NCBI GenBank assembly: GCA_041687395.1
Contig: JAWLCA010000008.1
Coordinates: 62,001 to 126,000 of the forward strand
Direction: 5' to 3'
DNA length: 64,000 nucleotides
Origin: JAWLCA01 sp041687395
GTDB taxonomy: Bacteria > Pseudomonadota > Alphaproteobacteria > Rhodobacterales > Rhodobacteraceae
Numbering within the stretch: the first letter of the stretch is position 1; each line of letters begins with the position of its first letter. The notes under the pieces were generated by a model. That model made no database searches, had not been told where the DNA came from, and saw only the letters and a list, made by a program, of their open reading frames with translations. This document shows positions 7,535-16,386 of the stretch, piece by piece. The translations under genes and the position numbers were made by a program.

Positions 7535-8203
7535 ATGAACGAGACGACCCGGACCGCCCCGGCGCCCACCGCCGAGGCCCGCGCCGAGATCCCCGACTGG
7601 GCGATCAAGGGCGAGCTGATCCTGAACTGCAACTGCACCGTCTTCTGCCCCTGCGTGGTCAGCCTGGGCAATCACGCGCCGACGGAAGGATACTGTCAGG
7701 CTTGGGCCGGTGTGCGGATCGACCGGGGCCACCATGGCGAGACCGATCTGTCGGGCCTGAACGTCGGCCTGCTGCTGGAGATCCCCGGCCTGATGGCGCG
7801 CGGCAACTGGACCGCCGCCGCCTATATCGACGACCGCGCCAGCGCCGAGGCGCATCAGGCGCTGGTGGACATCTTCAGTGGCAAGGCCCGCGGCACCACA
7901 GGGCTGTTCGGCGTGCTGGTCAGCACCTTCCTGGGTGCCGAATCCGCCCCCGTCGCGTTCGAGACCGAGGGCGCGGCGCGGCGCCTGACCGTGGGCAAGA
8001 AGATCCAGGGCGAGGTTGTCCCCGTTCAGGGCGCGAACCCGTCCGAGGATATCGTGGTCAGGAACACGAAATACTGGATGGGTCCCGATATCACCGTGGC
8101 GACCGCCACGCGCGGCCGGGTGCGCGCCTTCGGCCGGGTGTGGGATTTCGACGGCCGCAGCGCCGAGATCTGCCAGATCGACTGGAAGGGGCCGGGCCGG
8201 TGA
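7535..8203 (+). CDS. DUF1326 domain protein
   Basis: A 222-residue cytosolic protein. Its N-terminal third carries the defining Cys cluster in LNCNCTVFCPCV, which looks like a metal- or cluster-binding site. ATG 7535 is preferred to an in-frame ATG at 7493 because AGGGGGGAGA precedes it and because the longer form would overlap the DUF2182 stop. It is co-transcribed with DUF2182 upstream and DinB downstream (GTGA overlap). DUF1326 is uncharacterised; its constant pairing with DUF2182 suggests a soluble partner of that membrane protein. Confidence 0.85.
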   Translation: MNETTRTAPAPTAEARAEIPDWAIKGELILNCNCTVFCPCVVSLGNHAPTEGYCQAWAGVRIDRGHHGETDLSGLNVGLLLEIPGLMARGNWTAAAYIDDRASAEAHQALVDIFSGKARGTTGLFGVLVSTFLGAESAPVAFETEGAARRLTVGKKIQGEVVPVQGANPSEDIVVRNTKYWMGPDITVATATRGRVRAFGRVWDFDGRSAEICQIDWKGPGR

Positions 8204-8700
8204 TCAGCCCCGACTACTGCCGGACGATGGCGGCCTACAACGCCTGGCAGAACGACAGCCTGCTGATCGCAGCCGACACGCTGGACGATGCGGCGCGCCA
8301 GCAGGATCGCGGCGCGTTCTTCGGGTCGATCATGGGCACGCTGTCGCATCTGCTATGGGCCGATCTGGTGTGGATGGCGCGGTTCACCGGCATCGAGGCA
8401 CCGCAGGTCGGCATTGCCGACAGCGCTGGTCTATGGCCCGACTGGGCGCCCTATTGCGCGGCCCGCCGGGAACAGGACGCGGTGATCGCCGTCTGGGCCC
8501 AGGCGCAGACGACCGAGTCGCTGTCGGGCGATCTGTCGTGGTATTCCGGCGTGCTGGGGCGCGACGTGACGAAGCCCCGTGCGCTGCTGGTGGCCCATAT
8601 GTTCAACCATCAGACCCACCATCGCGGGCAGGTGCATGCGATGCTGACCGCCGCCGGGGCGAAACCCGGCGACACCGATCTGCCCTTCATGCCCGCCTGA
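8200..8700 (+). CDS. DinB family metal-dependent protein
   Basis: A 166-residue four-helix-bundle protein of the DinB/DUF664 type. The expected three metal-ligand histidines are visible: His in TLSHLLWADLVWM and the HxxxH of FNHQTHHRGQ near the C-terminus. The start is the GTG at 8200, which shares GTGA with the DUF1326 stop, so translation is coupled. DinB-fold proteins in other bacteria include mycothiol- and bacillithiol-dependent transferases, but the thiol cofactor of this organism and the substrate are unknown. Linkage to DUF1326/DUF2182 is the best clue to its job. Confidence 0.82.
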   Translation: MISPDYCRTMAAYNAWQNDSLLIAADTLDDAARQQDRGAFFGSIMGTLSHLLWADLVWMARFTGIEAPQVGIADSAGLWPDWAPYCAARREQDAVIAVWAQAQTTESLSGDLSWYSGVLGRDVTKPRALLVAHMFNHQTHHRGQVHAMLTAAGAKPGDTDLPFMPA

Positions 8701-8721
8701 CACCGAAACAAGGAGAGAAAG

Positions 8722-9717
8722 ATGAGCTTTCGCGCAATGGTCATCGAAAAGGCCGAGGACGGCAGCGTCTCGGCCGGGGTGCAGCATCTGGAGGTGGATC
8801 GCCTGCCCGAGGGCGAGGTGACGGTGGACGTGGAATACTCCACTCTCAACTACAAGGACGGGCTGTGCTTCCTGCCCAGTGGCGGCGGGCTGGTGAAAAG
8901 CTGGCCGCATGTGCCGGGGATCGACTTTGCCGGCACCGTGTCCGACAGCACCGACGACCGCTACAAGCCCGGCGACAAGGTCATCCTGACCGGCTGGCAT
9001 GTGGGCGAGCGGCGCTGGGGCGGCTATGCCGAAAAGGCCCGCGTGAAGGCCGACTGGCTGGTGCCGCTGCCCGAGGGGCTGACCACGCGCACCGCGATGG
9101 CAGTGGGCACGGCTGGGTTCACTGCCATGCTGGCGATCATGGCGCTGGAGGATCATGGGCTGACGCCCGCGGGCGGTGAGGTGCTGGTGACCGGGGCCGC
9201 GGGTGGCGTGGGGTCGGTCGCGGTCGCCGTGCTGGCGAAGCTGGGCTATCAGGTCGCCGCCGTGACCGGCCGGGCCGAGACGGAAGGCTATCTGCGCGAT
9301 CTGGGTGCGACCCGCATCGTCCCGCGCGAAGAGATCGCCGAGGTGGTCAAGCGCCCGCTGGAGGCCGAGACCTGGGCGGGCTGCATCGACGCGGTGGGCG
9401 GCGAGATGCTGGCCCGCGTGCTGGGGCAGTTGAAATACCAGGGCTCGGTCGCCGCCGTGGGCAATGCCGGGGGCGTGGCGGTGCCGGCCTCGGTCATTCC
9501 GTTCCTGCTGCGCGGGGTGAACATCCTGGGCATCGACAGCGTGCGGCGGCCCTATGACGACCGGGTCTGCGCCTGGGGCCGGATCGTGCGCGACCTGCCG
9601 ATGGACAAGCTGGAGGAAATGATCCGCCCCGCCCGGCTGGAGGACATGCCGGATCTGGGCGCGGCGATCCTGAAGGGGCAGGTGCAGGGCCGCGTTGTCG
9701 TCGATCCCAGGGCTTGA
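8722..9717 (+). CDS. acuI: Acrylyl-CoA reductase (NADPH), AcuI type
   Basis: An MDR-superfamily reductase of 331 residues that reduces acryloyl-CoA to propionyl-CoA, detoxifying acryloyl-CoA from DMSP breakdown and 3-hydroxypropionate assimilation. The N-terminus MSFRAMVIEK, the substrate segment STLNYKDGLCF, the Rossmann motif VTGAAGGVGSVAVAVLAKLGY and the ending GRVVVDPRA all match AcuI. There is no zinc-ligand cluster, as expected. AAGGAGAG lies just ahead of ATG 8722. The usual DMSP genes (acuR, dddL, dddP) are not adjacent, so its regulation here is unclear. Assignment to the AcuI subgroup rather than a general YhdH-type reductase is fairly secure. Confidence 0.87.
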   Translation: MSFRAMVIEKAEDGSVSAGVQHLEVDRLPEGEVTVDVEYSTLNYKDGLCFLPSGGGLVKSWPHVPGIDFAGTVSDSTDDRYKPGDKVILTGWHVGERRWGGYAEKARVKADWLVPLPEGLTTRTAMAVGTAGFTAMLAIMALEDHGLTPAGGEVLVTGAAGGVGSVAVAVLAKLGYQVAAVTGRAETEGYLRDLGATRIVPREEIAEVVKRPLEAETWAGCIDAVGGEMLARVLGQLKYQGSVAAVGNAGGVAVPASVIPFLLRGVNILGIDSVRRPYDDRVCAWGRIVRDLPMDKLEEMIRPARLEDMPDLGAAILKGQVQGRVVVDPRA

Positions 9718-9800
9718 ACGTCGCGCGCGTTGGCCTAGACTTCTGTATGCCGCTGCATGCTGGCCCGCCCGACGAAAGAATGCGGGCGGAGAGGGGGACC

Positions 9801-11027
9801 ATGGAAGAACTGGATCTGGATTTCGTGCGGGCGCAGTTTCCGGCGTTTTCCGAGCCATCACTGCGCGACCACGCCTTTTTCGAGAATGCCGGCGGCTCCT
9901 ATGCCTGCCGCTACGTGATCTGGAGGCTGCACCGCTTCTACCGCGAGCGGAAGGTGCAGCCCTACGCGCCATACGAGGCCGCGCAGCTGGGCGGCGCCGA
10001 GATGGACGAGGCGCGCAGCAGGCTGGCGCGAATGTTGGGCGTGGATGGCGACGAGGTGCATTTCGGCCCCTCGACCAGCCAGAACACCTATGTTCTGGCC
10101 CAGGCCTTCGCCCAGTGGCTCAGCCCCGGAGAGGCGGTGGTCGTCACCAACCAGGACCACGAGGCGAACAGCGGCGTCTGGCGCCGGCTGGCCGAGATGG
10201 GGGTGGAGATCCGCGAGTGGCAGATCGACCCCGGCACCGGCCATCTGGATATCGAGGCGCTGGAGGCGCTCTTGGACGACAAGGTGCGCCTGGTCTGCTT
10301 CCCGCATTGTTCCAACGTGGTGGGCGAGATCAACCCGGTCGAGAAGATCTGCGCGATGGTGCGGCGGGCGGGGGCGTTTTCCTGCGTCGACGGGGTGTCC
10401 TATGCGCCGCACGGGTTGCCGAACGTGGGCAAGCTGGGCGCCGACATCTACATGTTCTCGGCCTACAAGACCTTTGGCCCGCATCAGGGCATCATGACGA
10501 TCCGCCGGGCGCTGGCCCAGATCCTGCCCAACCAGGGGCATCACTTCAACGCCGGCACCGTGAGCAAGCGCTTCACGCCCGCCGGCCCCGATCACGCCCA
10601 GATCGCCGCCTGCGCCGGGATGGCCGACTATGTCGACGCGGTCTACGGCCGCCACTTCAAGGCCGGGCGCGATGCGGCGGGGCGGTCTATGGTGGTGCAC
10701 GACCTGTTCCGTTCGCACGAGACGAAGCTGCTGCAGCCGCTGCTCGATTTCCTGTCGGGGCGGAACGACATCCGGCTGGTCGGCCCGGCCAAGGCGGCGA
10801 AGCGCGCTCCCACCGTCTCGATCGTCTGCCAGAAGCCGGGCGAGCAGGTGGCCGCCGATCTGGCCCGCCACGGCATCATGTGCTGGGGCGGCGATTTCTA
10901 CGCGCCGCGCCCGCTGAAGGCGATGGGTGTGGACCCCGAGCATGGCGTGCTGCGCCTCAGCTTCGTGCATTATACATCGGCCGGCGACGTTGACCGCCTG
11001 ATGACCGCGCTAGATCAGGTGCTCTAG
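9801..11027 (+). CDS. Class V aminotransferase-fold PLP enzyme
   Basis: A 408-residue pyridoxal-phosphate enzyme related to cysteine desulfurases and isopenicillin-N epimerase-like proteins. The PLP lysine is in MFSAYKTFGPHQG; the upstream Asp (CVDGVSYAPHG) and phosphate-binding FGPSTSQNTYV are present. No active-site Cys loop typical of IscS is evident, so desulfurase activity is unlikely to be housekeeping. ATG 9801 follows GAGAGGGGGACC; the longer reading from 9714 lacks homology. The photolyase gene starts 30 nt downstream, suggesting co-transcription. Substrate cannot be deduced. Confidence 0.8.
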   Translation: MEELDLDFVRAQFPAFSEPSLRDHAFFENAGGSYACRYVIWRLHRFYRERKVQPYAPYEAAQLGGAEMDEARSRLARMLGVDGDEVHFGPSTSQNTYVLAQAFAQWLSPGEAVVVTNQDHEANSGVWRRLAEMGVEIREWQIDPGTGHLDIEALEALLDDKVRLVCFPHCSNVVGEINPVEKICAMVRRAGAFSCVDGVSYAPHGLPNVGKLGADIYMFSAYKTFGPHQGIMTIRRALAQILPNQGHHFNAGTVSKRFTPAGPDHAQIAACAGMADYVDAVYGRHFKAGRDAAGRSMVVHDLFRSHETKLLQPLLDFLSGRNDIRLVGPAKAAKRAPTVSIVCQKPGEQVAADLARHGIMCWGGDFYAPRPLKAMGVDPEHGVLRLSFVHYTSAGDVDRLMTALDQVL

Positions 11028-11057
11028 CGGCACCTCAAAGCCCGGCAAAAGGCGGCA

Positions 11058-12470
11058 ATGACAGACAAATCCCCGATCATCTGGTGGCTGCGCCGCGATC
11101 TGCGGCTGGCTGACAACCCCGCGCTGGCCCTTGCCATTGCCACAGGCCGGCCGGTGATTCCGGTTTTCGTGCTGGACGAGGTAGCCGAGGGACTGGGTGC
11201 GGCGCCGACATGGCGGCTGGGTCAGGGGCTTTCGGTGTTCGGTCAAACGCTGGAGGACCGCGGCAGCCGGTTGATTCTGCGCCGTGGCCCCGCGTTGGAG
11301 ACCTTGCGCGCGTTGGTGGCGCAGACCGGCGCGGGCGCGGTGGTCTGGAACCGGCTTTACGACCCCGCCGCCCGCGCCCGCGATACCGAGGTGAAGGGCG
11401 CGCTGAAGGCCGATGGACTGGACGTGCAAAGCTCCGGCGGTCACCTGCTGTTCGAGCCCTGGACGGTAGAGACGGGGCAGGGCGGCTTCTACAAGGTCTA
11501 CACTCCGTTCTGGCGTGCCGTTCACGACCGCGACCCCGGCGCGCCCGACGCCGCCCCGACGAAGCTGCCCGCCCCCGAAACCTGGCCCGACAGCGATGCG
11601 CTGGACGACTGGCAGATGGGCCGTGCCATGAACCGTGGCGCAGACATCGTCGCCCGCCACGCGGTGGTCGGAGAGGCCGCCGCCCGCGACCGGCTTGATG
11701 CCTTCCTCGACGGTCCGGTTCAGGCTTACGATCAGGACCGCGACCGCCCCGACCGCGCCGGCACCTCTGGCCTGTCCCAGAACCTGAGCCTAGGCGAAAT
11801 CGGCCCGCGCACCGTCTGGGCCGCCGGCATGGCCGCGCGCGAACGCGGCGCGCAGGGGGCAGAGACCTTCCTGAAGGAACTGGTCTGGCGCGAATTCTCC
11901 TATCACCTGATCCACCACACGCCCCACATCGTGGAGCGTAACTGGCGGCAGGACTGGGATGCCTTCCCTTGGCGCGACGACAACGACGACGCGATGCGCT
12001 GGCGGCAGGGGCGCACCGGCATCCAGTTCGTCGATGCCGCCATGCGCGAGATGTACGTGACCGGCACCATGCACAACCGCGCCAGGATGATCGCGGCCAG
12101 CTACCTGACCAAGCACCTGCTGACCCATTGGCGCGTCGGCCTGAAATGGTTCGAGGAGTGCCTGATCGACTGGGATCCGGCCGCGAATGCGATGGGCTGG
12201 CAATGGGCGGCAGGATCGGGCCCCGACGCCGCCCCCTATTTCCGGATTTTCAACCCCGACACCCAGGCCCAGAAGTTCGACCCGCAGGGCGCCTACCGCC
12301 GCCGCTTCATCGCCGAGATCTGCGACGATCCGGGCCGCGACGCGCTGGCGTTCTTCGACGCCGTGCCGCGCAGCTGGAACCTCGACCCCGGCGCCCCCTA
12401 TCCCGACCCGGTGGTCGGGCTGAAAGAGGGGCGCGAGAGGGCGCTTGCCGCCTATTCGGACCGGGGTTGA
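11058..12470 (+). CDS. phrB: Deoxyribodipyrimidine photolyase / cryptochrome family
   Basis: A 470-residue flavoprotein that repairs cyclobutane pyrimidine dimers using blue light. The N-terminal antenna domain begins IIWWLRRDLRLADNPAL; the C-terminal FAD-binding domain contains FLKELVWREFSYHLI, FVDAAMREMYVTGTMHNRARMI and GWQWAAGSGPDAAPYFRIFNP, the family signature. In Rhodobacter sphaeroides the equivalent gene lies next to a cfa gene and belongs to the RpoE-ChrR singlet-oxygen response. No clear TGATCC-type -35 element is visible here, so that regulation is only an analogy. The cfa gene follows 61 nt downstream. Confidence 0.92.
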   Translation: MTDKSPIIWWLRRDLRLADNPALALAIATGRPVIPVFVLDEVAEGLGAAPTWRLGQGLSVFGQTLEDRGSRLILRRGPALETLRALVAQTGAGAVVWNRLYDPAARARDTEVKGALKADGLDVQSSGGHLLFEPWTVETGQGGFYKVYTPFWRAVHDRDPGAPDAAPTKLPAPETWPDSDALDDWQMGRAMNRGADIVARHAVVGEAAARDRLDAFLDGPVQAYDQDRDRPDRAGTSGLSQNLSLGEIGPRTVWAAGMAARERGAQGAETFLKELVWREFSYHLIHHTPHIVERNWRQDWDAFPWRDDNDDAMRWRQGRTGIQFVDAAMREMYVTGTMHNRARMIAASYLTKHLLTHWRVGLKWFEECLIDWDPAANAMGWQWAAGSGPDAAPYFRIFNPDTQAQKFDPQGAYRRRFIAEICDDPGRDALAFFDAVPRSWNLDPGAPYPDPVVGLKEGRERALAAYSDRG

Positions 12471-12531
12471 GCCGGACATTGACCGCATGGCCATCCTGCG
12501 GCAAAAATTGATGAAAAGAAGGACAGGGACG

Positions 12532-13761
12532 ATGACGGCACTCACTTCGACGGAAGGCCAGACGGGGCTGCCGCGCTATTTCTCCCGCGTCTTCGACATG
12601 GCGCAGCGGCTGAAGCGCGGGCGCATGGATTTCCGCCTGCCCGACGGACGGGTCTTCCGCGTCACCGGCACCGCCCCCGGCCCCGCGGCCGAGATCGAGA
12701 TCGTGAACCCCGACCTCTTCGCCCGCATCGTGCGCGAGGGGGACATGGGCTTTTCCGAGGCGTATCTTGAGGGCTGGTGGACTACCCCCGACCTGCAGGC
12801 TTTCATGGACCTGGTGCATGAAGACAACGAGGACGTCTACGACGGCTTTCCCGCGATGGGGCTGGTGCGCGCCTATGAGCGCCTGCGCCACTGGCTGCGC
12901 AGCAACACCAAATGGCAGGCGAAGAAGAACATCGCCTATCACTACGATCTGGGGAACGATTTCTACCGGCTCTGGCTGGATGACACGATGACCTATTCCT
13001 CGGCCCTGTTCCTCACCGGGCAGGAGGCGCTGGAACGCGCTCAGACCCAGAAATACGAACGACTCGTGGACCGGATCGGCGCCCAGCCCGGCGATCACGT
13101 GCTGGAAATCGGCTGCGGCTGGGGCGGCTTTTGCGAGTATGCGGCCAGGGAACGGGGACTGCGCGTCACCGCGCTGACCATTTCCAGGGAGCAGCACGCC
13201 TTCGCGGTCGCGCGTATGAAGCGCCTCGGTCTTGACGACCGGGTCGAGATCAAGCTGCAGGACTACCGCGACGAAAAGGGAACCTACGACGGCATCGTCA
13301 GCATCGAGATGTTCGAGGCTGTGGGCGAACGCTACTGGCCCGCCTATTTCGATACCCTGCGCGACCGGCTGAAACCGGGGCGCAACGCGGCGCTGCAGAT
13401 CATCACAGTGCAGGACCACCGGTTCGAGGCCTATCGCAAGGGCGTCGATTTCATCCAGAAGTACATCTTTCCGGGCGGCATGCTGCCCAGCCCCTCGGTG
13501 CTGAAGGCGCAGATCGACCGCGCCGGGCTGACGCTGGCCGATACGTTCGAGTTCCGCGAAAGCTACAGCCAGACCCTGCGCCGCTGGCACGAGACGTTCA
13601 ACGCGCGCTGGGACGAGGTCGCGCAACTGGGCTTCGACGAGCGGTTCCGACGGATGTGGAACTTCTACCTCACCTCCTGCGCCGGGGCGTTCCGGGGCGG
13701 CATCTGCGACGTGGTGCAGGTGACCGTGACCCGGCCCGATGCCGGAGTCCTCCCGCGGTGA
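12532..13761 (+). CDS. cfa: Cyclopropane-fatty-acyl-phospholipid synthase family methyltransferase
   Basis: A 409-residue SAM-dependent enzyme that adds a methylene bridge across the double bond of unsaturated phospholipid acyl chains. The SAM motif VLEIGCGWGGFCEYAA is near residue 190, preceded by the family block NIAYHYDLGNDFYRLWLD and followed by GIVSIEMFEAVGERYW. The N-terminal lipid-binding region contains GFSEAYLEGWW. ATG 12532 follows AAGGACAGGGACG; upstream in-frame ATGs at 12,487 and 12,511 are possible. The stop overlaps the trgA start (TGATG). In R. sphaeroides the homologue is linked to the singlet-oxygen response. Confidence 0.92.
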   Translation: MTALTSTEGQTGLPRYFSRVFDMAQRLKRGRMDFRLPDGRVFRVTGTAPGPAAEIEIVNPDLFARIVREGDMGFSEAYLEGWWTTPDLQAFMDLVHEDNEDVYDGFPAMGLVRAYERLRHWLRSNTKWQAKKNIAYHYDLGNDFYRLWLDDTMTYSSALFLTGQEALERAQTQKYERLVDRIGAQPGDHVLEIGCGWGGFCEYAARERGLRVTALTISREQHAFAVARMKRLGLDDRVEIKLQDYRDEKGTYDGIVSIEMFEAVGERYWPAYFDTLRDRLKPGRNAALQIITVQDHRFEAYRKGVDFIQKYIFPGGMLPSPSVLKAQIDRAGLTLADTFEFRESYSQTLRRWHETFNARWDEVAQLGFDERFRRMWNFYLTSCAGAFRGGICDVVQVTVTRPDAGVLPR

Positions 13762-14180
13762 TGCCCACTGCCGCCCGGCTGATCGCGGCGCTGGGCTTTG
13801 CGGCGGTCGGGCTGGGCGTGGCCTGGGTGCTGGCGCTTCTGCCCCTGGGCTGGGTGGTCTGGGGCGTCGCGGGGGCCGCCTGCGGCTGGTTCGTGATGGG
13901 CAGCCTCGTGGGGCGCGGCTACCGCGCGGCGGCGGGCTTTGGCGTCCGCACCGCGGTGACCGCGGCGTTCTGGGCGTTGCTGGCGCTGTCCCTGCGTGAG
14001 ATGATCCGCCGCGCCTATCTGCGTCAGTATGACGACCCGTTCGAGGCGATCGTGGCGATCTTCGAGATCGGGCTGGACCGCGGCCGCGCGCTGATCGCGG
14101 CCGAACCGCTGGCGGTGCTGCTGCTGGGCGGGCTGCTGGCCGGGGTGCTGGCCGAATTTGCCGGGCGGCGCTGGAAGTGA
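13761..14180 (+). CDS. trgA: TrgA family membrane protein
   Basis: A 139-residue protein with about four predicted membrane helices: MPTAARLIAALGFAAVGL at the start, a second in the 30s-50s, one around residues 68-83, and a C-terminal helix ending LLAGVLAEFAG. It matches TrgA, the first gene of the trgAB locus that contributes to high-level tellurite resistance in R. sphaeroides. It overlaps both neighbours (TGATG with cfa, GTGA with trgB), so the three are translated as one unit. The biochemical role is unknown; Te-oxyanion handling is inferred from the locus. Confidence 0.82.
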   Translation: MPTAARLIAALGFAAVGLGVAWVLALLPLGWVVWGVAGAACGWFVMGSLVGRGYRAAAGFGVRTAVTAAFWALLALSLREMIRRAYLRQYDDPFEAIVAIFEIGLDRGRALIAAEPLAVLLLGGLLAGVLAEFAGRRWK

Positions 14181-15301
14181 CCGCCTTTTTCTTCTACGGC
14201 ACGCTCTGCCACCCGCCGCTGCTGGCCACCGTTCTGGGGCGTTCTGTCGGAACCCGGCCGGCACGTCTGCCCGATCACGCCGTCTTCTGGGCGGCGGGCC
14301 ACAGCTTTCCGGTGATCGAGGCGCGGCCAGGCGCTGCCGCCCCCGGCCTTCTGGTCGAGGGGTTGACCGGGGACGAGGCCGCGCGGCTGGATTTCTACGA
14401 AGGCGGCTTCGACTATGCCACCCGGCAGGTGACGGTTCAGACCGACGCAGGGCCGGTCGATGCGCGGGTCTATGTCTGCCCGCCGGGCCGCTGGCCGCTG
14501 GGCGCCCCTTGGGATCTGCGGGACTGGGCGGCACGCTGGGGTGGGGTCGTGGTCGCGGCGGCGGCCGACTACATGGCCGCAATGGGGCAGCACAGCGCGG
14601 CGGCCGTCAGCGCGCGCTACCCGATGCTGCTTGCGCGCGCGGCCTCGCGCCTGCGGGCGGCCGCCGGCGGCCCGACCACCCTGCGCCATCGCGCCGGGCC
14701 GGGCGACGTGACCCTGCACGACCGGCAGACACCTTATGCCAAGTTCTTCGCGGTCGAGGAGTATGACCTGTCGCACCGCCGCTTCGACGGCGCCACCGAA
14801 AAGGTGGGCCGCGCGGTGCTGGTGGCACCCGACGCCGCCACCGTCCTGCCCTATGATCCGGCGCGCGACCGGGTGCTGGTGATCGAACAGTTCCGCCCCG
14901 GCTCCTACGCTCGTGGCGATGCCCAGCCCTGGCTGCTGGAACCCGTCGCCGGCCGCGTCGACCCCGGCGAGACGCCCGAGGACGCCGCCCGCCGCGAGGC
15001 CGGGGAAGAGGCGGGCGTCACCCTCGGCGCGCTGCACCCCATCCCCGGCCACTATCCTTCGCCCGGTACGCTGTCGGAATTTCTGTATGCCTACATCGGC
15101 ATCGCCGACCTGCCCGACACCGCGGCGGGCCCTGGCGGCAAGGCGGACGAGGGCGAGGATATCCGCGCCCATGTCATCGCCTTCGACCGGCTGATGGACC
15201 TCGTGGCGACGGGCGAGGCCTGCAACGGCCCGCTCCTGCTGTCCGCCCTCTGGCTTGCACAGCTGCGCGAGCGGCTGCGCCGTGGCGCCGGCTTTGCTTG
15301 A
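14177..15301 (+). CDS. trgB: TrgB-like fusion of gamma-glutamylcyclotransferase-like and NUDIX hydrolase domains
   Basis: A 374-residue two-domain protein. Residues 1 to about 160 resemble the AIG2/GGCT fold, with FFYGTLCHPPLL at the start and DFYEGGFDYA later. Residues about 190-360 are a NUDIX hydrolase with a complete box GRVDPGETPEDAARREAGEE (GX5EX7REUXEEXGU) and resemble ADP-ribose pyrophosphatases. It starts at the GTG overlapping the trgA stop. TrgB is linked to tellurite resistance in R. sphaeroides. A glutathione- or nucleotide-related housecleaning role suits the pair of domains but is inference. cysK follows after 53 nt. Confidence 0.85.
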   Translation: MTAFFFYGTLCHPPLLATVLGRSVGTRPARLPDHAVFWAAGHSFPVIEARPGAAAPGLLVEGLTGDEAARLDFYEGGFDYATRQVTVQTDAGPVDARVYVCPPGRWPLGAPWDLRDWAARWGGVVVAAAADYMAAMGQHSAAAVSARYPMLLARAASRLRAAAGGPTTLRHRAGPGDVTLHDRQTPYAKFFAVEEYDLSHRRFDGATEKVGRAVLVAPDAATVLPYDPARDRVLVIEQFRPGSYARGDAQPWLLEPVAGRVDPGETPEDAARREAGEEAGVTLGALHPIPGHYPSPGTLSEFLYAYIGIADLPDTAAGPGGKADEGEDIRAHVIAFDRLMDLVATGEACNGPLLLSALWLAQLRERLRRGAGFA

Positions 15302-15354
15302 GTTCCGCGCCCCGCCTGCCTATCACGGAGCGCAGGCGACAAGGGGGGCTTCCC

Positions 15355-16385
<1,031 letters not shown>

Positions 16386-16386
<1 letters not shown>

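Noticed and set aside
11010..12531. RpoE-type (TGATCC) promoter before the photolyase or cfa gene
   Set aside because: No convincing -35/-10 pair was found in either upstream region, so regulation by analogy was not listed as a feature.
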